A DNA stretch of 64,000 nucleotides from an uncultured Clostridia bacterium (lineage in GTDB: Bacteria; Bacillota; Clostridia; UMGS1810). Location: positions 54,177 to 118,176 of the forward strand of contig CAKSFP010000006.1 of NCBI GenBank assembly GCA_934454585.1. The letters are read 5' to 3'. The position numbers and the translations under genes were made by a program. Shown here piece after piece: positions 35,032 through 43,830 of the stretch. How positions within the stretch are numbered: the stretch's first letter is position 1; each line of letters begins with the position of its first letter. The notes beneath the pieces were generated by a model. That model was not told the DNA's origin, made no database searches, and saw only the letters and a list, made by a program, of their open reading frames with translations.

Positions 35032-35331
35032 ATGGACGCAAAACAAAACATCCGCACCGTGCGCAGCGAAACGGTGCACAATGTAATCATGGAAGGCAGA
35101 AAGAAGATAAGCATCTCCGGCGTTGAGGACATTGACTCGTTCAATGAGGAAGAAATCATCCTCAAAACGAGCCACGGCGTGCTCATTCTGCGCGGAAACG
35201 GACTGCACATAAACAAACTCAGCGTTGACTCGGGCGACACTGCGGTCACAGGGGAGATAAACTCAATAGAGTACCCCGAAAACCACGGCAAAACCAAGGG
35301 TGCAAGCCTTATCGGCAGGCTTTTGAGATAA
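35032..35331 (+). CDS. yabP: Sporulation protein YabP
   Basis: 99 residues of the YabP/YqfC family: HNVIMEGRKKISISGVEDIDSF at the N-terminus and HGVLILRGNGLHINKLSVDSG in the middle are highly typical. YabP is made in the mother cell during sporulation and is needed for normal spore formation in some species. The TAATG junction overlaps its stop with the yabQ start, so the two are translationally coupled. Its presence is good evidence for a spore-forming lineage. Confidence 0.94.
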   Translation: MDAKQNIRTVRSETVHNVIMEGRKKISISGVEDIDSFNEEEIILKTSHGVLILRGNGLHINKLSVDSGDTAVTGEINSIEYPENHGKTKGASLIGRLLR

Positions 35332-35831
35332 TGGAAGTCTACAAAATTTCCGAGATGTTCGTCGTGCTCACATGCATCCTTGGCGGAGCGGCGCTTGGAG
35401 CGGATTTTGATTTGCTCAGAGCCGTGCGCCGCATTTCGGGAGCACACGGAGCGGCAGCGGCGCTGCTCGATTTGCTTTTTTGGCTGAGCGCCGCTCTCAT
35501 AGTGTATCTGTGCATATATTTTTCAAATGATGCTCAGCTGCGCTGGTTCGAGTTTGTCGGATTTGCGGTCGGGTTCGCCGTGCATATGCGTTTTTTCAGT
35601 GCAAAATGCCTCTTTGTGCTTTGCACAGCAGTGTCATTTGTCGCAAAGATAATTTCAACCGTGGCAAGGATTTTCGGCATCCCGATTTCGCTGTGCAAAA
35701 ATGCGCTCAAGTCGGCGGCAAACGCATATTTTTCGGCAAAATCAGGTGTTTTGTACAAGTTGCATAATGTTTTTTCAAAAACGAGTCATAAAATACGGGT
35801 TTTCGGGGAAAATATTTGTAGAAAATTTTAA
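35331..35831 (+). CDS. yabQ: Spore cortex biosynthesis protein YabQ
   Basis: 166 residues. About four hydrophobic segments lie in the first 110 residues (ILGGAALGADFDLLRAVRR after helix 1 is the conserved start of the family), followed by a basic, hydrophilic tail. YabQ is a membrane protein needed for spore cortex formation in B. subtilis. It is coupled to yabP by overlapping stop and start (35329-35333). Confidence 0.93.
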   Translation: MEVYKISEMFVVLTCILGGAALGADFDLLRAVRRISGAHGAAAALLDLLFWLSAALIVYLCIYFSNDAQLRWFEFVGFAVGFAVHMRFFSAKCLFVLCTAVSFVAKIISTVARIFGIPISLCKNALKSAANAYFSAKSGVLYKLHNVFSKTSHKIRVFGENICRKF

Positions 35832-35841
35832 TTGATTTTTC

Positions 35842-35870
35842 TTTACTTTTTTGCCTTGATGGTATATAAT
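35842..35870 (+). promoter_or_regulatory. Promoter of divIC and the S1 gene
   Basis: TTTACT (35842-35847), 17 bp, TATAAT (35865-35870), about 55 bp before divIC. A separate promoter makes sense, because divIC is needed vegetatively while yabP and yabQ are sporulation genes. Confidence 0.6.
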
Positions 35871-35923
35871 AAATATGATTATACATTAATTGTAATCATT
35901 GGCACAGGAGGTTTGACGGAATA

Positions 35924-36208
35924 ATGAAACTCAAGACAAAAACCAAGTTCAACATAGTGTTTTTTGTTGCCGCAGCGCTCATTTCGGCAAAGGTTTATGC
36001 CGGATATCGCAGTGACATTGCCGAGTACAACAACCGTATATCCGAGCTGAACACAAAGATTGACAACCAAAAACAATACGGTGAACAGCTTGAAGAAAGC
36101 AAGGACATTTACTCATCGCGCGAGAGGGTTGAGCAAATCGCCAGAGACACCCTCGGATTGGTAAATTCAAATGAAAAGTTTTTCAAAAACTACAATGACA
36201 ATCATTAG
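35924..36208 (+). CDS. divIC: Septum formation initiator DivIC/FtsB
   Basis: 94 residues with one N-terminal membrane helix (about 8-26), a coiled coil (about 30-62, heptads such as YNNRISELNTKIDNQ) and the short conserved segment RVEQIARDTLGLVNSNE typical of DivIC/FtsB. It forms the DivIB-DivIC-FtsL complex that activates septal peptidoglycan synthesis. It is the fourth gene of the conserved cluster. The ribosome site is caggaggt upstream. Confidence 0.92.
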   Translation: MKLKTKTKFNIVFFVAAALISAKVYAGYRSDIAEYNNRISELNTKIDNQKQYGEQLEESKDIYSSRERVEQIARDTLGLVNSNEKFFKNYNDNH

Positions 36209-36234
36209 ATAAATTCAGGGAGGAAATATCAGGC

Positions 36235-36735
36235 ATGCAGGTTGAACCGGGCACAATACTCAAAGGAAAAATCAGCGGAATTACCGCTTTCGGAGCTTTT
36301 GTCGATCTTGAAGGCGGAGCGACGGGACTTGTACATATTTCGGAGATATCCAATGAATATGTAAAAGATGTTCACGATCATGTTAAGGTCGGCGACGAGG
36401 TGGAAGTTAAGGTACTGCCTTTTGAAAAAGGCGGCAACAAGATAAGCCTGTCCATAAAGCAGGCATATAACGAAAAAAACGGCAGTCCGGCGGCGGGATC
36501 ACGCGAAAAATTCAAAGGAAAACGCGTACCGAGACAACCGCGCCGTCCCAGTGCGCCCACGGATTTCAGCGTGAATCCCGAGGAAGTGACTTTCGGCACA
36601 GGGGCCGATTCAGCCATGTCTTTTGACGATATGCTCAATAAATTCAAGCAGTCGAGTGACGAAAGAATGCATGATATCAAGCGCAATATAGAATCCAAGC
36701 GCGGCACCGGCAAGAGAGGCGGAGGCAGCTATTAA
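36235..36735 (+). CDS. S1-domain RNA-binding protein (YabR-like)
   Basis: 166 residues. Residues 1-75 are a single S1 domain (GTILKGKISGITAFGAFVDL, ending with the KISLSIKQA box). The remaining 90 residues are basic and disordered (REKFKGKRVPRQPRRPSAP), with a short possible helix (SFDDMLNKFKQSSDERM) of the type also seen at the end of YabR. The B. subtilis homologue binds RNA and has an unclear role. In B. subtilis, too, tRNA-Met follows this gene. Confidence 0.9.
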   Translation: MQVEPGTILKGKISGITAFGAFVDLEGGATGLVHISEISNEYVKDVHDHVKVGDEVEVKVLPFEKGGNKISLSIKQAYNEKNGSPAAGSREKFKGKRVPRQPRRPSAPTDFSVNPEEVTFGTGADSAMSFDDMLNKFKQSSDERMHDIKRNIESKRGTGKRGGGSY

Positions 36736-36786
36736 GGCTGCCCCGTTGCACGGTTTTTGATTTTTCAACTTTTTTGAAAAAAGCAC

Positions 36787-36815
36787 TTGACAAGTCGCCA
36801 TGTTTATGATATCAT
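36787..36815 (+). promoter_or_regulatory. Promoter of the tRNA pair
   Basis: TTGACA (36787-36792), 17 bp, TATCAT (36810-36815), about 20 bp upstream of tRNA-Leu. Confidence 0.7.
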
Positions 36816-36834
36816 AGTAAGGTACAGTGAGTGC

Positions 36835-36923
36835 GCCGGAGTGGCGGAACCGGCAGACGCACAGGACTTAAAATCCTGCGGAGTTAATCCTCCGTACCGG
36901 TTCGATTCCGGTCTCCGGCACCA
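36835..36923 (+). tRNA. tRNA-Leu (anticodon TAA), CCA encoded
   Basis: The acceptor stem gccggag pairs with ctccggc (36913-36919), followed by A and an encoded CCA. The anticodon loop holds cttaaaa (anticodon TAA). A long variable arm (gcggagttaatcctccgt region) marks a class II tRNA. The T arm is ccggttcgattccgg. Confidence 0.95.
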
Positions 36924-36958
36924 ACAGTGCCTGTACAAATAAATTTAATATTCTGTAT

Positions 36959-37035
<77 letters not shown>

Positions 37036-37073
37036 AAAAATCGACAAGTACGGTTAGTGCTTGTCGATTTTTA
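37036..37073 (+). terminator. Rho-independent terminator after the tRNAs
   Basis: aaaatcgacaag pairs with cttgtcgatttt around an 11-nt loop, followed by T residues. Confidence 0.85.
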
Positions 37074-37076
37074 CTT

Positions 37077-37260
37077 ATTACCTTTTCACTATTCATTCTT
37101 CACTTGAATTTTATGTGTCGATTTTTTGGAAGGTAAAAAGTAATAGTGAAAAGTGAAGAAGTGTGGTACAAACTCGCAAAAGCGAGTTTGAATGATATCC
37201 GCTTACGCGGATGTTAAAAGGCAAAATTCATTTCACATCGAGCGACAGAGAGATATTTCA
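37077..37260. repeat. Short palindromic repeat cluster
   Basis: Sequential small elements: cttttcactattcattcttcac (from 37082) and a near-reverse-complement with gtgaaaagtgaagaag (37148-37163); the hairpin aaactcgc/gcgagttt (about 37169-37191); atccgc/gcggat (about 37197-37212); and catttcacatcgagcgacagagag. A gtgaaaagtgaataag motif also appears at about 18641-18656. It is a typical intergenic repeat of the kind seen in Clostridia; I see no gene here. Confidence 0.5.
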
Positions 37261-37335
37261 CTTATTTTAATTGCAGCGTTAATCATCATAGAAAATTCAA
37301 CAATAATTCAACTTCGGAAAAATTGAGGTGATTTT

Positions 37336-37593
37336 TTGTTTATTAATAAATCAAATGACGGCTTAAACAACATCTGCGGCAAAAACATTGCCGCACTAAG
37401 GAAAAATATGCGCATATCGCAAAGAATACTGGCAGAGAAGTTACAACTTAACGGTCTCGATATAGATAAAAACGCCGTTCAGCGTATTGAATGCGGAAAA
37501 AGGTTTGTCACAGACATAGAACTGGTCATAATCTCGGAGACGATGGGCGTGTCTGTCGACAAACTGCTCCATACGGCGAAGAATATGCCATAA
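37336..37593 (+). CDS. Small XRE-family helix-turn-helix protein
   Basis: 85 residues, essentially one XRE domain (NIAALRKNMRISQRILAEKLQLNG, then DKNAVQRIECGKRFVTDIELV). The start is TTG 37336, since gaggtg lies 6 bp upstream and no ATG is available at the right spacing. It is probably a DNA-binding repressor or antitoxin-like regulator; no partner toxin gene is adjacent. It converges with the azlC/azlD remnant. Confidence 0.8.
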   Translation: MFINKSNDGLNNICGKNIAALRKNMRISQRILAEKLQLNGLDIDKNAVQRIECGKRFVTDIELVIISETMGVSVDKLLHTAKNMP

Positions 37594-37622
37594 AAAAGCT
37601 CTCGGCAAATTTTTGCCGAGAG
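37591..37622 (-). terminator. Rho-independent terminator of the azl remnant / PHP transcript
   Basis: The stem ctctcggcaaa/tttgccgagag (37599-37622) is followed, in the minus direction, by a T-run (37591-37596). In the plus direction no U-tract follows, so it mainly serves the minus-strand genes. Confidence 0.75.
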
Positions 37623-37632
37623 ACTTAGCCAA

Positions 37633-37953
37633 TCAATGAAAAAAATTCTGCACAAGGATCATATAGCACGCTGTTCCGCAACCTACGCTGAGCAGTGTGT
37701 TTCCTTTTGCAATGTGCAAAAGCGCCGTTACGGCAATCGCAGTTATCGGCATGGTGCTTCTAAAGAACGATATCATCAGCATCTGCAGCGAACCGGCATA
37801 CACAAAAAGGCTCGAGATTGCCGACCACAGCGGACCGTATCCTGCGTCCGCCATCATCACTCCGTATGCAAAACCGACGGGGAAAAAGCCCACCATTATC
37901 GGTATGCTGCGCTTGAGAGAATATTTAAGACTGTTCCGCATTGTTTTATTCAT
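37633..37953 (-). pseudogene. AzlC-AzlD chimera from an internal deletion
   Basis: 106 residues. Residues 1-78 match the beginning of AzlC, the large subunit of the branched-chain amino-acid exporter (RSIPIMVGFFPVGFAYGV, then LFVYAGSLQMLMI). Residues about 79-106 instead look like the end of AzlD, the small subunit (KGNTLLSVGCGTACYMILVQ). AzlC is normally about 230 residues and AzlD about 100, encoded in tandem, so about 200 codons of azlC and most of azlD appear to be missing through one in-frame deletion. The protein cannot make the exporter. It might still be expressed as a small membrane protein. It lies 23 bp downstream of the PHP gene. Confidence 0.7.
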
Positions 37954-37976
37954 GGTTTGTCTTCCTTGGTTTGGTG

Positions 37977-38696
37977 TTATCTTTTTCGTGACGAGAGATA
38001 TTTGTTCACGCTATCGAGCGATCTGTTGACAATGTTTTTCTCGTCAAAACCGATTTTTTCAAGCAACTCTTTTGCGTGCGGATAATTGCCTATCAAGGTG
38101 CAAAAGTGCGCATCCGAGTCAACGGATATCATGGTGCCGTATTTCTTGCAGGCTGTCATAAGTTCCAGTGCCCTTGCTGCGTTTTCCGCGCCGCTGTCGT
38201 TGTTGAACGAATGTTCGTTCAACTCTATTATCTTGTTGTGTTTTGCCGCCTCTTTTGCCACGAGGTCATAGTCTGCACCGCTCTTTACTCTGTCTATGTG
38301 ACCCATTATGTCTATATACGGATTCTCTATAGCCCTGAGCAGTACCGTGGTGTATTCATCGCTTGTTTTGGTGTTGAATGCCACAGAATGGATGGATGCA
38401 ATCACTATGTCAAGTTTTTTCAGAATGCTTTCCGGCAAGTCTATGTCACCGTTTGTGTTCTGAAAAGTCAGTTCGGCGCCTTTGAACACTCTCACCCCGT
38501 ATACCGTCTCGGGTATGAAATCCGTCAGACAGCCGAAATGCCAGTCGTGAGCGCCGTCCGGCGTTCCCGGGGCGTGGTCTGTCACGGCTATTGCCTCAAC
38601 GCCGTTTTCAGCGGCGTATTTCACATTTTCTATAACTGTGCTGTATGCGTGCTGGCTAACCAGGGTGTGGGTATGCAGATCTGTTTTTATATCCAT
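37977..38696 (-). CDS. PHP-domain phosphatase (YcdX-like)
   Basis: 239 residues of the PHP superfamily. The metal-binding motifs are DLHTHTLVSQHAYST (residues 6-20), TDHAP (about 39-43), GAELTF (about 72), SIHS, HIDR and DSDAH (near 195). Nearly all PHP ligands are present, so it should be an active phosphoesterase, with a trinuclear metal site as in YcdX. The substrate is unknown. The gene before it on the same strand (azl remnant) is probably co-transcribed. Confidence 0.88.
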   Translation of the reverse strand: MDIKTDLHTHTLVSQHAYSTVIENVKYAAENGVEAIAVTDHAPGTPDGAHDWHFGCLTDFIPETVYGVRVFKGAELTFQNTNGDIDLPESILKKLDIVIASIHSVAFNTKTSDEYTTVLLRAIENPYIDIMGHIDRVKSGADYDLVAKEAAKHNKIIELNEHSFNNDSGAENAARALELMTACKKYGTMISVDSDAHFCTLIGNYPHAKELLEKIGFDEKNIVNRSLDSVNKYLSSRKR

Positions 38697-38803
38697 TTTT
38701 ATTATCTCCTTTTTCGGAGCGGCTTGCTCCTATATCATATATTGTACCACATTTCAGATTTTTTTCAAGTTATCGCAAAATAGATTAAATGGCTTCTACC
38801 GGT

Positions 38804-38831
38804 CATATTTTTGCGCATTGTGCATATACAT
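38804..38831 (+). promoter_or_regulatory. Possible sigma-E-like (sporulation) promoter of the SipL-like gene
   Basis: CATATT (38804-38809), 13 bp, then CATATACAT (38823-38831), resembling the mother-cell sigma-E pattern (ATATT, CATACA-T). The ATG is 32 bp after it. A sigma-E promoter would fit the function of SipL, but the match is loose. Confidence 0.35.
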
Positions 38832-38862
38832 TTACAAAAAACGAAAAAGTAGGGGGATTATT

Positions 38863-40407
38863 ATGTCCATAGAGTTGAACATGGAACAGCTGAGTATAAC
38901 CGAAGACAAGTGTCCGTCCAAGACGCGCATCATAAATGAGGCGGACATCATAGTGCCGGATTCCAAGCCGGACGCCGTGCGCGTGCTTGAGGCGGACGCG
39001 GTGCCGCAGATAAACGAAAAATATATTTCACGCGACTATCTCACCTTATCGGGCACGATAAACTACCGCATACTTTATGTGAGCGACGGCGGAACCGTGG
39101 AGAGCATAGACTACACGACGCCATTCTCACAGCAGATAGATGCTCAGGGCGCTGACGATGGAATGACAAGCTGTGTTCACTGCAGCGTGAGCCATGTGGA
39201 GCACACCGTGCGCAACAGCCGCAAGCTGAATGTTAAATCCGCAATAGATGTGAGCGCACATACCTATGACATGAGCAGTGTTTCGGTCGTGTCCGGCGTG
39301 GAGGCGGACATCTCCGTGCCGTCGAGGACGGCCGCTGCGGAGAGTTTTAACCTTGCACTGTGCTCCGAGAATACTTTTGGAATAGACGATACAGTCAAGC
39401 TGCCGGCCGCAAGCCCGGTGATAGATGAGATTCTAAAATGTGACATCCGCATGGCAGAGTCGGAGCTGAAGGTTGTCACAAACAAAGCCGTGGCAAAGGG
39501 CAGACTCACCCTGACAACGCTGTATCGCAGCGATGGAGAGATCTGCTGTGCCGAAAACGAAATTCCGTTTACACAGATAACCGATGTGGACTCCGTCACG
39601 GCAGATATGTATACCGAGGCGGATTATGACATAAAAAATCTGTCTTGCGCAAGGGAACTGGACGATGACGGCACAATGTCGCTGATAAATGTGCGCGCCG
39701 ACATCTGTATGACCATTCGTGCATATGAGGAAAAAAACTTTGAGTACATAAGCGATGTGTACAGTCCTGACTATGACATAGAGGTTGAGTCGGCGCCGCT
39801 TACCATAGGAACGCTCGCCGACACGGCAACGGCTCAGCACACCTTGAACGAGAGTGTGGCGTTTGATGACGGCTGTACCGTGGATAAGATATACTCCATG
39901 ACGACATCAGTTTGCGTTGAGCGCTGCGCGATATCGTGCAACAGAGTAGAGATAGGCGGTTTTGTCACCGTGTGTCTGCTCGGCAGGGGAGAGTGCGGAG
40001 TTTGCAGTGCACAAAGGCAGATTTCGTTTGAACACGAGATGCCGCTGTCGCGCGCCGTTGACGAGAGGTGCGCACGCGCCGTTGCCGACGCGGCAATCGA
40101 GCACGCAAGCTACAATATAGAGAACGACACCTCGGTGCAGGTGCGCATAGTACTGCGCATCAGCTCCAAGGTGATGTGTGAGCGTACGGTGAATGCCATA
40201 ACCAACATTGTGCTTGATGAGGAAAAAAAGATTGATAAATCCACTCAGTCCGGCATTACGGTATATTTTGTGCAGTCCGGAGATGAGCTGTGGGATATAG
40301 CCAAGAGATATCACACAACAAGTGAAGATATCCTCGGCACAAATAAACTTGAATCCGATGTGACGCTCGGTGTCGGTCAACAGTTGCTGATACCGAAAAG
40401 AAATTAG
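38863..40407 (+). CDS. SipL-like SPOCS (DUF3794) and LysM protein
   Basis: 514 residues from ATG 38863 (MSIELNMEQLSITEDKCPSK), with agggggat upstream; the open frame extending to 38638 overlaps the divergent PHP gene and is rejected. Residues about 20-450 contain repeated DUF3794/SPOCS-type segments (LTLSGTINYRILYVSDGG and KGRLTLTTLYRSDG are related). Residues 465-514 form a LysM domain (VQSGDELWDIAKRYHTT). In C. difficile SipL interacts with SpoIVA to build the basal spore coat. The gene is expected to be mother-cell specific. Confidence 0.9.
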   Translation: MSIELNMEQLSITEDKCPSKTRIINEADIIVPDSKPDAVRVLEADAVPQINEKYISRDYLTLSGTINYRILYVSDGGTVESIDYTTPFSQQIDAQGADDGMTSCVHCSVSHVEHTVRNSRKLNVKSAIDVSAHTYDMSSVSVVSGVEADISVPSRTAAAESFNLALCSENTFGIDDTVKLPAASPVIDEILKCDIRMAESELKVVTNKAVAKGRLTLTTLYRSDGEICCAENEIPFTQITDVDSVTADMYTEADYDIKNLSCARELDDDGTMSLINVRADICMTIRAYEEKNFEYISDVYSPDYDIEVESAPLTIGTLADTATAQHTLNESVAFDDGCTVDKIYSMTTSVCVERCAISCNRVEIGGFVTVCLLGRGECGVCSAQRQISFEHEMPLSRAVDERCARAVADAAIEHASYNIENDTSVQVRIVLRISSKVMCERTVNAITNIVLDEEKKIDKSTQSGITVYFVQSGDELWDIAKRYHTTSEDILGTNKLESDVTLGVGQQLLIPKRN

Positions 40408-40419
40408 GATGATGTTTTC

Positions 40420-40441
40420 GGGGCGATGATTCCATCGCCCC
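40420..40441. repeat. GC-rich hairpin after the SipL-like gene
   Basis: ggggcgat / atcgcccc with a 6-nt loop, between convergent genes. No T-run follows on either strand, so a terminator role is uncertain. Confidence 0.4.
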
Positions 40442-40471
40442 TCAGACTGTCGAAAGCAGCCTTAATTCAGA

Positions 40472-42970
40472 TTAATCACAAGGCAAAATTCCGTATTTCA
40501 GTTTTACTCTTTCTAACTTTTCGATCATAGGTTCGGTAATAAACCACAGAAAAAATGCACTTGCCGCAGCGTGTATCAAATCAAACGGCAGCCCCATGGC
40601 GATTGCCGAGGCAACCGCGCCCCATGTCGGCTCCGCCGTCATCATGAGCACGGACGCAATGTTCATTATGCCGCCGTATATCACAAGGGTTGCGGCAAAT
40701 CCGAATATGGCGACAATCGCTTTTCTCTGTGCCGGCATTCCGTGCCGAAACACAAAGCCGCCCAGAAATCCGACGGTACCGAAGGCAAACATTTGCCACG
40801 GCGTCCACGGCCCCTGACCGAAAAAGAAATTTGACACAAACGCCGTCACCGCACCGACAAGAAATCCGACTTCTCCGCCGAAACATATCGCTGACACAAC
40901 CACAATCGCAATGACCGGCTTGAACTCCGGCAGCATATAAAACGCCGCTCTGCCCGCTACTCCGAGGGCACACAATACGCTGATTATCACAATCTCTCTC
41001 GCACGCGATTCTCCGCGTGCCCTGTTTTCGAACCTTATGCAAAGCGGTACAAGGATTTCAAGTATGATGAGCATACTTATGAAATAATATCTTCTGTCGC
41101 CGAGACGATAGATACCGAAAAGTATTGTCAGCGGCACTGCTATGAGCGCTGCAACTGTGGATATAACGCCACTTGCACAGTTTGATTCTCGATCGGTCCC
41201 GTCGCTCAGCGCGGTTTGACGGTTGGTATTCACAGTTTGCGGATTCTCGACCGACACTGCAGTCTCGCCGTGGTTGTTCCCGCTATCAGTTGACGGTGGT
41301 TGCGCGCCGTATTTGACGCTTGCTGCGGCGATAATGTCGTCTGCCGATATTGCATTGGGCAGAATCTCTCTCGCCATTCGGTTGGCACTCGTTGTGTAAA
41401 AACTGTTGCCGCCGAAGAATTTTCTCGGCGTGCCGACAGATGTTACCGCGCCGTCGAAGAACATTGCACAGCGGTCGGAGACAAGCGCGCAAAACTCTAT
41501 GTCGTGCGACACCATGAGGATTGCCGCACCGCGCGATTTGAGCTCTTTGAGTATATCCGCAAAGCATCGCTTAAAGTGTGCATCCATGCCTTTTGTAGGT
41601 TCATCGAGTATCAGAATCTGTGGATTTTTGAGCAAAATCATCGCCAGTGCAGCTCTCTGCTGTTCGCCGCCCGACAGGTCATACGGATGACTGCCGAGCA
41701 GGTTTTCTATGCGACAGATTGCCGCTGTGCGGCTTACAAGTTCGCTGCGTTCCGCGTCGTTCATTTTTTTGTCCGTCAGACTCATCATATCAAGTCGAAC
41801 CGTTTTTTTTGCAAAAAGAGTCTGCGGATTCTGCGGCATAACGCCGAGCAGACCGTCATACAGATTAGTCTGTTCATCAATTTTTTTGCCGTTTATGAGC
41901 ACTTTTCCCCTTTGCGGACGATTAATTCCGGCCGCAAGTGACACGGCGGTTGATTTCCCTGTACCGTTGCCGCCGACTACGGAGAAAATCTCGCCGCGGT
42001 TCACCGTGAGGGTGAGTCCTTTTATCACATAGTCGGCGGATTTTTCGTATCTGAAGTATGCGTCTTTTATCTCGATTGCCGATTTCTCGGGTTGTGGCGG
42101 CGTACCGTCTTCAGGCACAAGGTCGGGGTCGAGTTTTTTTACCCTTATATATTCGTTCAAAAAATCCTTGCCCTCACGCACGGTGAGAGGATATTCTCCT
42201 TCGCCGCCCAATGCCCCGAAAACACGCATTGGCGCGGGCAGGGACTCAAACATATCGTCGCCGTTATTCATGAGCGCTTTTCCTATGATGCGCGGGGCTT
42301 CGTCTGCGATTATTTCGCCGCAGTCCATCATGATCACCCGATCGGATATTGAAAAGGCATCTTCCAAGCGGTGTTCACTCAGGATCACCGTTGTGCCCAA
42401 TTCCTCGTTTATGCGGTGCAATGTTTGCAAAAAATCTTGTGCGGCTATGGGGTCAAGCTGACATGTCGGCTCGTCCAGTATGAGCACGCTTGGCTGCATA
42501 ACCATTACCGAGGCGAGATTCAGCAGTTGTTTTTGTCCGCCGGAGAGCTCGCTCGTTTTTTTGTAAAACCAGTTTTGTATACCGAAGAACGACGCCATTT
42601 CGGATACGCGCGTGCGTATCCGGTCATTAGACAATCCGAGGCTTTCGAGTCCGAATGCCAGCTCGTGCCACACCTTGTCCGTGATGATTTGGTTGTCGGG
42701 ATTTTGCATGACGAATCCGATATCCGCGGCGAGGGTGCGCGCGTCAATCTTATCTGTCGGTCTGCCGTTATATAACACTGTGCCGTTCACCGTGCCGCAA
42801 GGCGAAACGGTCGGTTTCATCATGCGGAGCAGGGTTGTCTTGCCGCAGCCTGATTTGCCGCACAGAGTGACAAATTCTCCGCGGTTTATTGAAAGATTTA
42901 TGTTTTTTATGGCACACCGCTGCGAATCTGGGTATGCGAAACTTAAATTTTCGATGTTGTACATTTCCAT
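40472..42970 (-). CDS. Single-chain ECF transporter module: two ATPases plus S component
   Basis: 832 residues in three parts. ATPase 1 (about 1-230): Walker A GKSGCGKTT, signature SGGQKQLLNLA, Walker B VLILDEPTCQ. ATPase 2 (about 298-530): Walker A GGNGTGKST, signature SGGEQQRAALAM, Walker B ILILDEPTKGMD. A low-complexity linker follows, then six membrane helices (about 615-832) of the ECF S-component type (GFLVGAVTAFVSNFFFGQGP). ECF transporters normally encode these as separate EcfA, EcfA' and S proteins; here one chain carries all three, leaving only EcfT separate. The S sequence and the DUF4430 gene nearby suggest cobamide uptake, which is inferred. Its start overlaps EcfT by 28 bp. Confidence 0.9.
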   Translation of the reverse strand: MEMYNIENLSFAYPDSQRCAIKNINLSINRGEFVTLCGKSGCGKTTLLRMMKPTVSPCGTVNGTVLYNGRPTDKIDARTLAADIGFVMQNPDNQIITDKVWHELAFGLESLGLSNDRIRTRVSEMASFFGIQNWFYKKTSELSGGQKQLLNLASVMVMQPSVLILDEPTCQLDPIAAQDFLQTLHRINEELGTTVILSEHRLEDAFSISDRVIMMDCGEIIADEAPRIIGKALMNNGDDMFESLPAPMRVFGALGGEGEYPLTVREGKDFLNEYIRVKKLDPDLVPEDGTPPQPEKSAIEIKDAYFRYEKSADYVIKGLTLTVNRGEIFSVVGGNGTGKSTAVSLAAGINRPQRGKVLINGKKIDEQTNLYDGLLGVMPQNPQTLFAKKTVRLDMMSLTDKKMNDAERSELVSRTAAICRIENLLGSHPYDLSGGEQQRAALAMILLKNPQILILDEPTKGMDAHFKRCFADILKELKSRGAAILMVSHDIEFCALVSDRCAMFFDGAVTSVGTPRKFFGGNSFYTTSANRMAREILPNAISADDIIAAASVKYGAQPPSTDSGNNHGETAVSVENPQTVNTNRQTALSDGTDRESNCASGVISTVAALIAVPLTILFGIYRLGDRRYYFISMLIILEILVPLCIRFENRARGESRAREIVIISVLCALGVAGRAAFYMLPEFKPVIAIVVVSAICFGGEVGFLVGAVTAFVSNFFFGQGPWTPWQMFAFGTVGFLGGFVFRHGMPAQRKAIVAIFGFAATLVIYGGIMNIASVLMMTAEPTWGAVASAIAMGLPFDLIHAAASAFFLWFITEPMIEKLERVKLKYGILPCD

Positions 42971-43830
42971 TTTATCACTTCCGAAATTTCGATTATGACA
43001 GGCAGAGAGAGCAGTGCAAAATATGCCGCAAACACCGATATGCCGTATGGTGAGATTTCCGCCGTGTTAAATGACGGGAAATATGTGTATTGCATTGCGT
43101 TGTGCGCCGTGCCGATGATGACATATGCCGCCGCACCGAGCGTGAAAGCAAGCGCCGCCGCGTCTCTCTTTGAAAATTTGTATATGGAAAACGCTGTTCT
43201 GCCCGGCAGTCCGTAGCCGCGGTCGCGCATGGAGTCCGCTGTGTCTGCGGAGTTCTCCAGGCTGAGCGTCACCATGACGGAGAGCACCGAGAGTGCACTG
43301 CGCGCACGAGAGGATATGCCGCCGTGCGACATATCTCTGCCGAGGCATTTTTGCGTACGGGACACCTGTGCAAACTGCTCGGCAAACCTTGGCACAAATC
43401 GGAGCGTCATGGAGAGCAACAGCGACAGCGACGGCAGAATTCTGCCGAAAAAACAGATCAATTTATCGCTTGTGATAATCTCCGTGAGACAGCCGAAAAA
43501 CAACATTACGCTTGCGATCATGGCTGCCGCGGCGAGTCCGTAGCAGATTGACTCAAGTGTCAGCGGGTTGCCGCTCGGCAGATATGTGATTATTGTCACT
43601 CCGGCATGGCTGAATGCAGGGTTGATGACAGCCGCAAGCAGAGCAGTCGGTGCGATGTAGGCAAGGCTTTTTTTCAGCTGCCGCACGCCGCGCTCAGCCG
43701 CAGAGCAACCCAGAGCCGTACAGAGCGATATCGCAAGTGCGGCCGGATGCATATATATGCATGAGAAGATTATTGCAAAAGCGAAGTATGCAAAGTTGAC
43801 AATTGGGTGATATCTGCCGAATTCATTCAT
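42943..43830 (-). CDS. ECF transporter scaffold protein EcfT
   Basis: 295 residues with about six hydrophobic segments. Family hallmarks: the N-terminal HPIVNFAYFAFAI, and the cytoplasmic coupling helices with SRTQKCLGRDM and SMRDRGYGLPGR, the latter corresponding to the Ala-Arg-Gly coupling motif. EcfT links the substrate-binding S component to the ATPases. It overlaps the DUF4430 gene by 8 bp upstream and the ATPase gene by 28 bp downstream, so the subunits are translationally coupled. Confidence 0.88.
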   Translation of the reverse strand: MNEFGRYHPIVNFAYFAFAIIFSCIYMHPAALAISLCTALGCSAAERGVRQLKKSLAYIAPTALLAAVINPAFSHAGVTIITYLPSGNPLTLESICYGLAAAAMIASVMLFFGCLTEIITSDKLICFFGRILPSLSLLLSMTLRFVPRFAEQFAQVSRTQKCLGRDMSHGGISSRARSALSVLSVMVTLSLENSADTADSMRDRGYGLPGRTAFSIYKFSKRDAAALAFTLGAAAYVIIGTAHNAMQYTYFPSFNTAEISPYGISVFAAYFALLSLPVIIEISEVIKWKCTTSKI

